DNA of 64,000 nt from Pinguiococcus pyrenoidosus (GCA_019677205.1 JAAMXY010000755.1:1-64000); one strand, 5' to 3'; counted from the stretch's first letter, positions 52,907-64,000 are shown. Translations and numbers: made by a program. The notes: a model not told the origin generated them from the letters alone.

Positions 52907-54317
52907 ATGATGCAGCTGAAGAGCTCTCTGGCGTGGCTGCTCACGTCCGCCGGTGCGGTGGCGGCGCTGGCCGCGCAAAACTACAGCTTCACAGCGGTGC
53001 CGAAAGACGTATCTTTCGAGGGCTTCAGCGGCCAATTTCGCGAGGTATGCGCCGACTTTCGCGCGCCAAACTGCTCCGAAACGCGTTCTAACGCGTTTGC
53101 GCACTGCAGTATCACTCGCAGAAGTCCAACGTGTACGGGCATTTGGTCACGGTGCCGCTCGGGATCTTCGCGTTCGCTTCTCTTGTGAACGCCGCCACCA
53201 GAAGTACATCGGTCACTGCGTACCTCGCCGCGCTGTACGTGGCGTCTCTGATGGACCATGTGCCGCTCGAGATCCTCGCGCTGTGCGTGGGCACCATGGC
53301 GCTCTTGCTGGCGGCCGCGCGCATGGCCAAACTGAGCCTGACCACGTCGGTTGGCTGTCTTCTCCTGGCGTATGCCGGTGTGTATCCTGTGATGTGCTTT
53401 CTTCTCTAGGGATGTAGTTTGGGATTCCGTCTTGCAGCCGTCTTGCGGCTTTGGTTGGGTTGCCGAGAAGAAAATGGGCCTAAAAACTGCCGCACCGACA
53501 GGACAAGAGCTGGTGCACTACACGGCGTTTGAGGAGACCTATGCCCAGTCCTACTCCAATGCGGGATCGGAGTGGGCGTCTCTCTTCCTGGAGCACTGCT
53601 ACTTCCTGCTTCCGCTGTGCTTCGACGCGGTGACTCCCTTCTCGCAGCAGAACATCCACGGCACGGAGTACACCTATGCGTCGGCCTCGATGCTTGCGGT
53701 TCGCGACCATTTCTACTGGCTCCTGCCGCTCTGCTTGCTGGTGGCGGGAAACTACTTCATCGACTCGGACGCCGGGTTCGCGCCGGCCTTTGTCGAGAAG
53801 CGGAGAATGCTTCACTGCAACATGGGCGCGCCCGAGGAGCGCCAGGCGCTCGCGAGCATCCGCGCCTGGGCCATGTCGCACAACCCGCCCAAGGTGCGTC
53901 CATCCGGAAGCGTTGGCCCGTTTTCGTGCGCTGGCTGCGGGAGTCTCACCGGGTGCGGCCTGTCTGCTGATAGGACATCTCTTCTCATTGGTGGTACACG
54001 GACCTTGACAAGGAGAACAAGAGCGCCTTCGATAGCCTGGTGGGTTGCGACACCATCATGAACATGTTCTACGCCAAGTTCCAGCCGGAACAGTACGTCG
54101 TCGAGCCGCTTCCGGGCATGAACGAAGTCTACGTCACCGGCCCGGTGAAGAAGCGCAGCTCGGACACCGTCTTCTACACGGAGCACATCGACGGACCTTG
54201 GGGCCTGTACCCGTTCGCCTCCGTCTATCGTTGCATCGTGGGAATGGATGACAATGACGCTGTGGTACGTCTCGGAACGATAAGAACCGCTGATTACCAA
54301 AGAGCTGAAAGTCTGAC

Positions 54318-54358
<41 letters not shown>

Positions 54359-55487
54359 ATCTTTCTCTCCCGGGTTATCTTTCTCCTCTGCGCCACCCGC
54401 GACCCGAAAGACGACCCACTTCCCCGTGTCGGAGTTCAAGCTGGCCGCGAAGACGGGAGACGTGCTTGCGTTCGACTTCAATCGCGAAGTCCACTACATC
54501 ACCCGCGACGAGCAGGGCCGCACGGAGCAGGATGGCTACCGCGTTGTGCTCAAGTTCCACTACTGCATGTACCCCAAGTCGATGACGATCCTTGGCAAGT
54601 TTCTGGGCCTTCTGAACGTCGGCTACAACATGCTCTTCCGCGCGCTGTTTCTGGCCACGATTTCCCCCGACTCGGTCGTGTCCAAGATCGGCGCCTTCTT
54701 CGTGGTGTTCGTGACGGAACTCGTGAACGCCATGTGGCTCTACGTCGGCCCGCACAATGCCCTCTACGTGGTAGCGTGTGCTCTCATTGCGCGCACTTTC
54801 AACAGCTACGACATCTTCCTCGCCTTGACCAGCTTTGTGCACTACTGCCGCTACATCGGTAAGCAGGCGGCCCCGAGATGCACGCAAAGAGGAAGGCGTT
54901 GCCGCGCGGCACATCAGCATGCAGATCCTCTGACACGAAGGAAATTCACAGGCACCTACTATTCCCGCCGGGACATCAACTACGGCAACTTCAAGCGCGA
55001 TGTCCTGTTCTTCAAGACCATTGCCGTGACGCAGCTCGTGGGCCTGTATGTGCTGAACTTCTTCAATGCGGATGCTCCGGCGATGTGCATGTCCGTCTCC
55101 GTCTCCATGATCATCGTTGGCTACATGATCAGCGCTCTGGCCACGAAGGCGCTCGGAATGAACTACACCTACTTCGGGATTGAGCTGGGCAAGTGCGAGC
55201 CGAAGTGGGTGTCCGACTTCCCCTACGGCGTCATCCCGCATCCGATGATCACGGGGCAGCTCTTCGCGATGACCGGCATGCTGTTGAATAGCAACTTCAC
55301 GCAGAAGTATGTCTGGCTCGTGCCCATCCACATGCTCATGTACACGGTGCACATGTGCCAGGTGAGTGCATCAAGAGGGGTGGGGTGGTTGAAACGAGCG
55401 TTGCGGCGTCTGACACCTGCCTTGCGATCGCAGGAAATCTTCGATGTGCATGCGGGCCACTACCCGGCGAAGGTCAAAGAGGAGTAA
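52907..55487 (+). CDS. Mpo1-like / HxD...H / PEMT-like fusion membrane protein
   Basis: Seven exons (52907-53044, 53110-53377, 53502-53893, 53974-54264, 54411-54858, 54952-55361, 55434-55487) give 666 aa in phase; the exon-3 acceptor is the weakest choice. Residues 1-230 resemble the Mpo1/DUF962 family: FREYHSQKSNVYGHLVTVPL, then GQELVHYTAFEETY and LFLEHCYFLLPLCFDAV, with several TM helices. Residues 267-410 contain HID (His337, Asp339) and, 52 residues later, REVHYI (His391), spaced like a jelly-roll oxygenase metal site. Residues 430-666 have TM helices and YFGIELGKCEPKW...DFPYG...IPHPMITGQLFAM, the phospholipid N-methyltransferase (PEMT/OPI3) signature. Mpo1 oxidises 2-hydroxy fatty acids and PEMT methylates phosphatidylethanolamine, so a lipid role is likely; the coupling is inference. 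Confidence 0.7.
54317..54357. repeat. (CT)n pyrimidine tract in intron
   Basis: A CT microsatellite lies in intron 4 of the fusion gene, about 50 nt before the acceptor, and may serve as an extended polypyrimidine tract. Intron 4 of the M43 gene ends in a similar tract (GA repeat on the plus strand at 29323-29348). Confidence 0.85.
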
Positions 55488-56215
55488 GCAGCTCAAAGCG
55501 TTGCATGCGCTTCGTGTGCAGTTGCATTGCCTGAAGTGTGCTACCGCCGCGGGGATGAGGAAGGGGATGGGAATCGCGGCTTTGTGCACTTCCGTAGCGC
55601 AGATCTTCTAACAAGACTGCAGACCTTCGGCCAAGCTGTGACGCACAATTTTGTTGCTGTGCATGTATTCGTTGCTAGTGTATTAGCTTGGACGGTTGGG
55701 GACATGCGCTGGCCTTCTCCAGCGACCGAGCTCGCCAGGCGTTTGCTTGGCGAAAGAGCGCATGGTGCCTTGCGCGTTGGGAAGAAGAAGGATGGCTCAT
55801 TGCATCGTCTCGGTATATCGACTCCTTGCCGCTTTGCCGCTTTGCCGCATGACACTTCATGACCACCGGTTGCAGTCGAAGGTCAACTCCTCGGACCTCT
55901 CCGAAGCGTATGCTGCGCCTCAGTCATGGAGACCTTGATTGGTTGGTTGATCCCACGTCGTCGCCAGGAGTGCAACAGCTCGGAAGATCCAAAAGGATGG
56001 AAGGCCAAAAGGTTGAACCCCGAAGCCGTAAGATCGAAAGATCGGGGGGGGGGAAAGGAAAGGCGAAGCGGATGGACACGAGAAGCTGTGGGAGACGCGC
56101 AGAGCCGCCACCACGGACAAATTTAAGCTACCTCTAGTGAGACGGTTTTCATACAGCATTACCCCGGCGTAATCTACTGCTGGCCTGCTCTGGTAAACAC
56201 ACTTATGCTCCTTGT
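55488..56215. other. Convergent gap before the PIP kinase gene
   Basis: No gene is seen. It contains a small TTGCCGCTTTGCCGC direct repeat at about 55826-55848 and a G run (GGGGGGGG) at about 56043-56053. Confidence 0.4.
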
Positions 56216-58458
56216 TTAGACAGAGTTGGCCGCAAGGAAATCTCGAAAGCGCTGGGCATACAGGTCCGGTCGCACCGCGCTAATCTGGGATCGATTGTAT
56301 TTGAAGCCCTTCAAGAAATTCTCCGCTCTTTTCTTCGTGTTGTACTGCTGCAAAATGTCGATGATGCCCAGAAAGAGAATCTCGTTCTGCATAGTCCCGT
56401 CGGGCATGCGCGCCTGGAAGCCGCCTTGCTCCTGACTCCACAGATCCTTGGGCGTGGGTCTTCTCTTCCGCTCCAGAGTCGTCTGCACAGCGCCAAGAGC
56501 CACGTGAAGGGTCAGCATCATGATTGCCACATGATCTCGGTTGCTATGGCGTCCCGTCCTGTCTCCTACTCTTCGCCCCTTCTTACCTCTCTGTCGGTGT
56601 CGGTGATGTCCGACGTGAACTCGCGCTCCTTGTCCTTCTCGCGACGCGCCATCTCTTCGTCTGTCAAGACGACGCCAACGTGGCGCTTCCCCTGGGCGGT
56701 TTCACCGTCCTCGTCAACGATGGTCAGGTCATGAACACCCACCAGCAGCGAGTAGTCCATGATGTTGTGCCGCGCCAAGAAGTGCGAGTCCCGCTCGATC
56801 TGGTCCAGGAAGGACTGGCGGTACGGGCCGACCTGGATACGCCGCTCGTCCTTGATGAGGTCCTGGTCCTTGCGCACCTTGCCGTTGGCCCTCTCCTCGT
56901 CGGAGACCAGGCGGCCCACCGTGGAGCCCTTGAGGTCGTAGGTGACGTGCATGGAGAGCGGCGTGTCGAACACGCTGCCCATGATGATGAAGTGCATGGT
57001 CTTGCGAATGTGTCGCATCTTCACGCGGTGCATGCCGTAGAAGCGCGTCATCAGCGTGTGGCGCTGGTCCTTCATGTAGTGGTAGTAGTCCGGCAGGATC
57101 TCGCGAAGCAGCTTGCACTCGCTCTTCTCCATGGTCTTGATCATGTACCGCGCTGCGCCACGCCATCGTGCAGATGCGGGATTGCGTTGTGAGTCTTCGA
57201 AATGCTCTGGCCACTTCCCCACTGGAGGGATCTGTTCACGTACCATCGTGACTGTAGAAGAAGAATTGGCCACTGTGCGAGTTGGCGATGAACTCGATGA
57301 AGTTGAAGTCGCCCGCCAGACTCAGCATGTAGTCCGACTCGTCGATGCCGAAGTGCTTGCGGATGGAGCGGAACACTTTGGGGCTGTAGTCCTTGAACTT
57401 GAACGGAGAGCTCAGCTGCGGAAGAGAGTCGGTGAGTCCCGCCGGTCGCGTAAAGACTTCGAAATATTTTTCTACGCGGAGTTCGAAAAGCGAAGACGAT
57501 GGTACGAGAGAGCGACGTACCTTGTGCGGCGGCGTAATGAACGGAGGCCGCGTGTTGCCCTCGGGGGGGAACGTGAGCTTGTCGATGTGGTCAAAGTCGT
57601 CTTCCGTGAGCGCCTCTTCTTCCGCCAGCGTCGAGTTGCTTCGCTCGCTGGTGAGCGTCTGACGCCGGTTGTGATCCTCCATGGCCAGGCGGCCCACGCT
57701 CACCTAGTCGCACATGCCGGCGCAGTTCATGGTTAAAACCTCTCCGCCTTCTCCCGTCCCTGCACATCAGCCACCGTCTCCTCACCCGAATGCCGAGCAT
57801 CATCCCGTAAGTCAGCGCATACTGCCGATGTTCTTCTGTGATTCCTGTGGCGCGCGCGACGCGCAGTTCAGCTCCGCGCATGTCAAAATGCAGCTCTGGC
57901 GCATCGGCGGGGGCTCACCGAACTCGCTGTCTCCGTCTCCGAAGCCTCCACCTGCGGTCGAGAAGCTCGCCTGGCTCGTGCGACTGCCAAGGCACAACGA
58001 TTAGCGTCGGAGCTCGTTCCCAGCCTCTCCACCACTCTTCACGCCGCGCAGAAGAGCCCTCTTCACTGCACGCTTCTGTTGCGGCTCCGGTCCGGCAGGC
58101 GAGAAACGCTCGAAACACTTACTCGGTGCGCACGAAGTCGTCGTCGTCGCTGTCGTCGTCCGCGACGGTCGGCCGGATCTGGTTCAGCTTGGCGATGGCC
58201 GCCATGGCCGCACTTCCTGCTCGGCGCATCCGCGCATTTCGGGTGAGTGGCGCTCTGGCGTTGCGCGCGGAAACCGCGTTCTTACCGGCGTCCAGCGCGA
58301 GGTCCTGGACCGCATAGTTCTGCGCCACGGTGGCTCTCTGGCGGTTCTCGTCTGGCGCGGCAGCAAGTTCGCGCACGTTAGGTAAGCGTTGCGCTCGCGC
58401 GGCGGTAGTGCGGCGCGCCGCAAAGCGCACCTTCTGAAGTCGCAACGAGTTCAGCCAT
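56216..58458 (-). CDS. Phosphatidylinositol-phosphate kinase
   Basis: Nine exons on the minus strand (58458-58431, 58351-58286, 58216-58123, 57983-57919, 57835-57786, 57703-57521, 57415-57244, 57152-56587, 56482-56216) join in phase to 496 aa. The first ~90 residues are acidic and disordered (ADDDSDDDDF). Then YALTYGMMLGIRVSVGRL, a block I recall before the kinase domain of oomycete-type GPCR-linked PIP kinases. The kinase follows: FKFKDYSPKVFRSIRKHFGI, RYMIKTMEKSE with the ATP-binding Lys, IMGSVFDTPL, HVTYDLKGSTVGR, HNIMDYSLLVGVHDL, and the C-terminal ILFLGIIDILQQYNTKK and ISAVRPDLYAQRF. It makes PIP2 or a related lipid from a monophosphate. No 7-TM region precedes it. The four short 5' exons are individually weaker. 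Confidence 0.9.
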
Positions 58459-59318
58459 CTTTGCAAACTTTGCGCGCGCGCGTCCGCGCTCTGCAGTTCG
58501 CCCGTTCGCGCCAGAAACCACCACGTGACAGCCTGTGCCACGCTGTGTCGCAAGAGAGCGTCGCCGGATGCGCTGTCCACGGGCTTCGCGCGCTTCTCAC
58601 GAGGTTGTGGCCCGGCAATTGCCGCGCACTTTGGAAAAGAGCGTTTTGCTGCTGTACTCCAAGGAAACGGATACCCGCCACCGACGCCCGCGTTGTACAC
58701 GCGATGGTACGTTTCGCTGTCAACGGATTGAAAGGCACGGAGCGCCGCCATTGGGCGAAGCCGCATTGCTAGCGCGCAAGCGGGGAGCTGGACGCATTGC
58801 ACGGCTATAGCATGAGCCGCGGTGCGCTGCAGAGCCAGGTAGTGACGCTGTGATATGGGCATCTAGTGACGAGGCGGAGAAATCGCTCCAACGCAAAGCA
58901 GCCGTCACTTCACCCGGAATAACGCGGCGTTGCGATACGGAGGCAAGCCACGCTCTGCCCAGCGCTCCCATTGTATGCCACTCCCGGCGCCCAGCGGGAA
59001 ACCCCGCCTTCCCGCTTCCCGCACGCCCTTCCGACGTTCCAAAAACCATCACTCGCTTCCATCCATCCGTCCGTCCGTCCGTCCGCTCATCCGAATGAAT
59101 CCGTCTGTCATTTCGCTTCGCGAAAATCCCGGACTAGCGAAACTCGTGGCTGTGGCGCGTCCGCCGCATATCCGCGCCGCTTCAGTGCCGCCGCTCCGGC
59201 GCCGCCGGTCCTGTGCATCTAGGCACTGGTGCGCTCACTTGGGGGGCGCAGAGGCCACGACTGCGGCGTCCGTGGCTTCGTCTCTGTCCTTAGACCTCCT
59301 GGCCAGCTGTCTGTCTGC
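58459..59318. promoter_or_regulatory. Divergent region between PIP kinase and TRAP1
   Basis: This 860-bp interval must hold both promoters. A CCGT/CCAT microsatellite is at 59058-59086. The minus frame remains open here, but it lac ks coding character upstream of 58458. Confidence 0.4.
59058..59086. repeat. 4-bp repeat (CCGT)n with CCAT start
   Basis: The tract reads CCATCCATCCGTCCGTCCGT and continues; it is the reverse complement of the satellite at 52253-52292, with the same CCAT-to-CCGT transition. Confidence 0.85.
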
Positions 59319-59757
59319 ATGCGTTTCTCGGCGCTCAAGCGCCACACAGTGGCGCTGCGGCGCTGCGCCGCTGCGCGGCCCTTCGTGGCGGGCCGGTGGC
59401 TGTCCACAGCGCCGCAGAGCTTCGACTTTCAGGCGGAGACCAAGCAGTTGCTGGATATCGTGACGCACTCGCTCTACACGGACCGTGAAGTCTTCCTCCG
59501 AGAGCTCGTGAGCAACGCTTCGGACGCTTTGGAGAAGCTGAAGCATCGTCAAAATGCTGGCGATGCCATCGCGCAGCCGGATCTGCCTTTGGAGATCCAG
59601 ATCGACGTGGACGACGCCAACAACGCCTTGATCCTTCAGGACACGGGGATCGGCATGACGTCGGAGGAGCTGCAGCTCAACTTGGGCACTATCGCTCGCT
59701 CCGGCTCCAAGGACTTCGTCCGCGCTGCGGAGAACGGTGCCGACGCGGCGCAGAACA

Positions 59758-59788
<31 letters not shown>

Positions 59789-61316
59789 GGCCTTCATGGT
59801 GGCCGAAGAGGTGACGGTGGAGACGCAGTCCGCGGATCCGTCCCAAGCGCCTCAGTTGTGGAGGTCCTCCGGTGAGGGCTCGTTTACCGTGGAGGAGCTG
59901 CCCAGGAAGGAAGGCGATGCGGCGGTGAAGCGCGGCTGCAAAGTCACCATGAAGCTCAAGGAGGACGCCAAGGAGTTTGCGAAGAAGGCCCGCGTGGAAG
60001 ACATCGTCCGGCGCTACTCCAACTTCGTGAACTACCCCATCACGGTGAACGGCGAGAAGGTGAACACCGTGCAGGCCCTGTGGACGCAGGCGGAGAAGGA
60101 CATCACGGAGGAGCAGTACACGGACTTCTACCGGTACATCGCCGGCGCCTTCGACTCGCCGATGGAGCGGCTGCACTTCCGCGCCGACGCGCCCATCGAC
60201 ATCAAGGCCATCCTCTTCGTGCCGGGCCACCACTCGGAGAAGTTCGGGATGGGCCGCATGGAGAAGGGCGTCAGCGTCTACTCGCGGAAGGTCCTCATCG
60301 AGCACCGCAGCGAGGACATCGTGCCCGACTGGCTGCGGTTCCTCCGCGGCGTGGTCGACAGCGAAGACCTGCCCCTGTCTGTGTCTCGTGAGAAGGCGCA
60401 GGACAGCCGGCTCATGGCGAAGATTCGCGAGGTGCTGACCAAGAGGGTCATTCGGCACTTCGCGAGCATCAAGAAGCAGGATGCGGAGGAATACAGAAAG
60501 TTCTGGGAGGAGTACTCGGTCTTCATCAAGGAGGGCGTCGTCAGCGACTTCGTCCACCGAGAGCAGCTGAGCAAGCTTCTGCTCTTCGAGTCTTCCAAGG
60601 GGGAGCCCGGGGAGCTCATCAGCTTGGACGACTACGTCGCTCGATGCCCTCCCGAGCAGAAGGATATCTACTACCTCTTCGCGCCGACCCGAGATCTGGC
60701 GGAGCAGTCGCCGTACTTCGAGGCCTTCCGCAAGAGCGACCGGGAGGTCCTCTTCCTGTACAACAACATCGACGACGTCGTGCTGACCAACCTCAACCAG
60801 TACAACTCTCGAAAGCTCGTCACCGCGGACGCCGCCAACCTGGACCTCGAAGACACGGACGAGGCCGCTTCCGAGAAAGAGGACGGGGAGGCGGAGAAGG
60901 ACGGCAGGGACGAGCCAGGGGGAGGGCTGAGCAAGGAGGAAATAGAGCAGATTTGTGACTGGTTCAAGACGACGGCCTTGCAAGGGAAGGTCAGTGAGGT
61001 CAAAGCCACGGACCGGCTGCAGTCGTCCCCGGCCATCGTCACAACCGACCAGGAGTCGGGGGCGTTCAAGCAGATGATGCGCCTTGTTGACCAGCAGCGG
61101 TCTGGGAAGGCCATCCCCCTCCCGCCGCAGCGATTGGAGCTCAACTCCAAGCACGAGATCATCGTCGGCTTGATGAAGCTCAAGGATGAGAACGCGGAGG
61201 TCGCGCAGCTGGTGGCCGAGCAGATCTTCGACAACGCCCTCATCGCCGCCGGCCTCATGGACGACAGCCGAGCCATGGTGCCCCGGCTGAATCAGCTCCT
61301 TAAGAAGGTCGTCTAG
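59319..61316 (+). CDS. Mitochondrial HSP90 (TRAP1-like)
   Basis: Single exon of 665 aa, starting at MRFSALKRHTVALRRCAA, a basic Arg-rich presequence (the frame is open earlier but without ATG). HSP90 motifs: FLRELVSNASDALEKLK, ILQDTGIGMTSEELQLNLG, IARSGSKDF and IIGQFGVGFYAAFMV form the ATP pocket; ILFVPGHHSEKFGMG and the SVSREKAQDSR loop are in the middle domain; ELNSKHEIIVGLMKL is in the dimerisation domain. The C-terminus ends in LNQLLKKVV and lacks the cytosolic MEEVD, which together with the presequence supports TRAP1 rather than cytosolic, ER or plastid HSP90. It is an ATP-driven chaperone of the mitochondrial matrix. It is intronless, unlike most neighbours. Confidence 0.96.
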
Positions 61317-61320
61317 GTCT

Positions 61321-61369
61321 TCGAGGTCGTCGATGCTTTCGAGGTCGTCGAGGTCGTCGATGCTTTCGA
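61321..61369. repeat. 22-bp direct repeat just after TRAP1 stop
   Basis: The unit beginning TCGAGGTCGTCGATGCTTTC occurs at 61321 and again at 61348. It lies immediately after the TRAP1 stop codon in the 193-bp convergent gap and is probably in the 3' UTR. Confidence 0.8.
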
Positions 61370-61509
61370 CGTCGATGGCCCTTCGGTGCGGCGGACCGAG
61401 TGGAAAATCAAGTGCTCTTCTGGTTCTCTTCCTTTCCATTTCTCAAGCTGCACCGCTGCTATCTTGCATCTCCCTACGTCGCCTCCTTCTCGGCATTCCG
61501 CAACCGCCA

Positions 61510-63694
61510 TCATCGAGACGGCCTGCGAATGTGATTTGCTGCGTCGCCCGGGCTTTCGTCGGCGCTCGCCGTCTCGTAGAACCTCGAGTACACTCGAATC
61601 TTCCCCTCAAAGTCCGCTGCCACAATCACTTGCGTCTCCAGACTTTCCTCTCTATTGGACTCCAAGCCGTTCGTCTGCATCATGCAGAAGGCGGCAGGCG
61701 TCGGAACGAAGCAGGCGTCACAGACGATGCCCTCCTCCGAGTGCGTCGCCCGGAAGTACTCGTAGCTCACGTTCCGGTCCTTCTTCTGCAGGAACCCGGG
61801 CGCTTCCCGAGACAGCGTGTCCCAGATGATCACGTGGCCGTCCTCGGATCCACAGATGATGTGCTCCCCGTCTTCGCTGATGCGCGCCCGAATCAGCAGC
61901 TTCGTGTTTCTCACCCCCTTGTACTTCGCAATTTGCGTGAAGTCGTACATGTTGAAGTATCTGAGCCGCGAGTCGTTGGTGGTGATCAGCATGTTGAACT
62001 GACCGCCGGCCGAGCGCTGCGACGAGTGCGGCAGCGAGGAGTTCTGCACGAACTCGATTCCCGTGACCTTGGTGCCATTGCGATGCTTTCCCTGTCGATT
62101 CTTACACTCGATCTGGGTGAAGTAGCGCAGGCCGCTGGCGTCGTCGAAGTTGAACACAAAAACCTGGCCGTACATCAGGCCCGACACCACCCGGTCGCCC
62201 GCCGGCGAGAACTTCGCCGTGACGGGCACGTCGTTCGTCTGCGCCCACTCCTTCACGCGCTTGGTCTCGATGCTCCAGAGGCGCAGCTTGCGATCCCAGC
62301 ACCCCGATAAGAAGTACCGATCCTTCTTCGGGTGGAAGTGGACGCTGGTGACCGTGTCCGAGTGCCAGAAGATGTGGAAGCACTCGTCTCGGCTCACGTG
62401 CCACAACCGCACGGAGCAGTCCAAGCTGGCCGTGAGGAGGAAGTTGGAGTAGCTCCAGCTCATGTCGATGATGTCGTTGGTGTGGCCCGCGAAGATTCGG
62501 TGCGGAGCCGGGAGGAACAGCGGTCTGAAATACTTGCATTCCAGAACCGACGAGGGATTCACGGGAATGTCTTCGGGCTTGATGGGCTGCTGCGACGGCG
62601 CCACGAGGTCGGAGTCAGCCCTCGCTCCACGCGATCGCTGCGCTTTCCTGCGCCTGTCTTCCGTCCTCCTCATCTCCTCCTCCGCGTCGGGATGGTTGAT
62701 CACCCTCCAGACGCGCACGATTCGGTCGTGGCCCGAGGATGCCAGGAAGGAGCCGTTCTTGTTGAACTCCAGCTTCCAGATCTGCGACGGGTGCGCATCG
62801 ATGACCTGATTCAGCCTCAGCCCCGCGAACTGCGAGTGACGCTTGTTCCGCGTGAAGGCGATGCGGTCGGGCTCGTCCTCGCGGATCTTCCCGATCGCCC
62901 GTCGGAGCCGAGCGAAGCGAGACTCGCTCGGGTGCGGAGAGCTCCCCTTGGTGCCGGACGACGTCGCCGAGCTGGAGGCCCTCCCCGCCACGCTCGGGCT
63001 GTCATCCTCGTCGTCGCTGTGATCGTCGTGATCGCCACGGCGGAAGTCTTCCCGCGTCCTGGGCAGCAGCGGCCTCTTGGAGTTGCTGGCCTGCTTCGCG
63101 ACGCCAAAGTGGCCTCTCTCCTCCTTGTGCCCCCCCCCGAAGGTGCTGCGGCTGGTGCCGGTCGCCTCCGCATGGCTCTCGCCCGTGCTGTCCATCAGCA
63201 TCTCCTCGATGGTGGTCGTGCCCGACTCCATGTCCTCCGTCGACACGGGCGGCCGGGCCTGCTGGGCCTCCACCGAACGCCTCTCCTGCTCCACCTGCGG
63301 CGGGTTCGCTTGCACCGGCTTCGCGGGCTTGTTCAGCGGGTCAAAGGCGGAGAAATCGGACGTCTTGCTCTTCGCTCTCGGCGGCTGCGCCGGCTTGGCC
63401 GTGATGTCCGCAGGCATGTTGAGCAGGTTCTCCGTGGAAAGCAGGTCCTGCTCGCCAGCAGCGCTCTGCGCCGCGCGGCCATCCGCGCGCAGCCGACCAT
63501 TCCTCTTCGGGGACTGCGGCCGGGCCTCAAACATGCGCTCCTGGTCGTTTCTGTCGCTGGCGTCAAAGAAGACAAACTGGGGAGAGGCCCGAGAGAACGG
63601 CGAAGCTTAGTCCGGATCTTTCCGCCACTGTGGCCCCCAAGCTTTGCGCTCGAAAACGCACCTCGTCGTCAGCGAAGTCATCGTAATTCGCCAT
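61510..63694 (-). CDS. WDR44-like WD40-repeat protein
   Basis: Two exons on the minus strand, 63694-63662 (MANYDDFADDE) and 63576-61510, joined in phase; 699 aa. The first ~240 residues are polar, Ser/Pro/acid-rich and disordered. WD repeats follow in WDR44-family order: HPSQIWKLEFNKNGSFLASS / GHDRIVRVWRV, GHTNDIIDMSWSYSNFLLTA / LDCSVRLWHVSRDECFHIF, HSDTVTSVHFHPKKDRYFLS / GCWDRKLRLWSIETKRVKEW, VPVTAKFSPAGDRVVSGLMY, KVTGIEF, IRARISEDGEHIICGSEDGH / VIIWDT. WDR44 in animals binds Rab11 and supports recycling-endosome trafficking; the family assignment does not prove that partner here. The gene is tail-to-tail with TRAP1, 193 bp apart. Confidence 0.93.
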
Positions 63695-64000
63695 GGCGAC
63701 AAGGGGGGCCTGGCGGCACCACAGCGCCGCCGCAGCCGGATTCGCCGACGGATGAACAGTAACGAAGATGGCGCGCTATCTTCTTCAAGAGCGCTTCGCG
63801 GATCTTCCCAACGCCGCGACTCCTGCTCCTTCACCCCACAGCTGCGCGTGACGCGCCGGTGGCGCGGACGAAGCGCTCTCGCGCGCCGCCGCGCACGATA
63901 CCGCGCAAAGGGGGAGGGTTAACGTGACAGGGGAAGTGCGCGCAGCGCCCGACCGCAGAGGTCAAGATCCGCGCCCTTGGGCTCACAGCCGCACACAGGC
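63695..64000. other. Right edge, possible start of a further plus-strand gene
   Basis: The sequence upstream of the WDR44-like gene is very GC-rich. An ATG at 63768 opens MARYLLQERFADLPNAA but stops after 25 codons; a splice cannot be judged from the 200 bases left. I call no gene. Confidence 0.25.

Noticed and set aside
59235..61439. 734-codon minus-strand ORF opposite TRAP1
   Set aside because: The sense strand is an unmistakable HSP90; the antisense frame is Arg/Leu/Val-rich noise from G/C-ending codons.
1..64000. CRISPR arrays, rRNA, tRNA, insertion sequences, viral genes
   Set aside because: I saw no spaced direct repeats, rRNA-like blocks, transposase or reverse-transcriptase motifs, or capsid-like proteins. 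A tRNA could be missed by eye; tRNAscan-SE would settle it.

Overview
The window is a gene-dense, GC-rich piece of a eukaryotic nuclear genome, with short GT-AG introns (mostly 50-150 nt). Several clues suggest a photosynthetic stramenopile (ochrophyte) or another alga with a red-derived secondary plastid. Two proteins start with a signal peptide followed by the 'A-F' cleavage motif of such plastids (ASAFHAP at 47915; SAAFSP at 42867). The PIP kinase carries a TYGMMLGIR block that I recall from oomycete-type PIP kinases. The assignment is an inference; cryptophyte or haptophyte remain possible. I rebuilt 22 protein genes. In every multi-exon model the splice phases add up, but no transcript evidence was available. 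A 15-base N run at 40924-40938 lies in an intron.

Layout, left to right: an 11-kb open frame on the minus strand running off the left edge (RCC1-repeat giant protein); AdoMet decarboxylase (+); a 148-aa two-TM orphan (-); a PI3K p101/p84-like adaptor (+); Misato (-); a 1174-aa orphan (+); a membrane-anchored M43 metalloprotease (-); a TAPT1/DUF747 membrane protein (+); a DUF4116 repeat protein (-); a SET-MYND protein (-); a CDK20-like kinase (+); a tRNA-binding-domain protein (-); a 2OG-Fe(II) oxygenase (+); a plastid-targeted EF-hand membrane protein (-); a coiled-coil protein (+); a sugar-phosphate/nucleotide-sugar transporter (+); a plastid CbiX/SirB ferrochelatase (+); an NAD-dependent epimerase with a long tail (+); a fusion of Mpo1-like, HxD...H and PEMT-like parts (+); a PIP kinase (-); mitochondrial-type HSP90/TRAP1 (+); and a WDR44-like protein (-).

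Strands alternate almost perfectly for the first 15 genes, giving divergent pairs with intervals as short as 106 bp and convergent pairs 140-215 bp apart. Three E2F-like TTTCCCGCC elements sit within 40 bp of the start codons of Misato, the 1174-aa orphan and the CDK20-like kinase, which hints at shared cell-cycle control.

There is no operon-like pathway. Themes that recur are phosphoinositide signalling (p101-like adaptor, PIP kinase), lipid chemistry (Mpo1/PEMT fusion), plastid biogenesis (SirB, EF-hand protein) and cell division or cilia (Misato, CDK20-like). Intergenic gaps carry simple tandem repeats and one GATC-rich palindromic satellite near 11.6-11.76 kb. I found no rRNA, tRNA, CRISPR array or convincing transposon.
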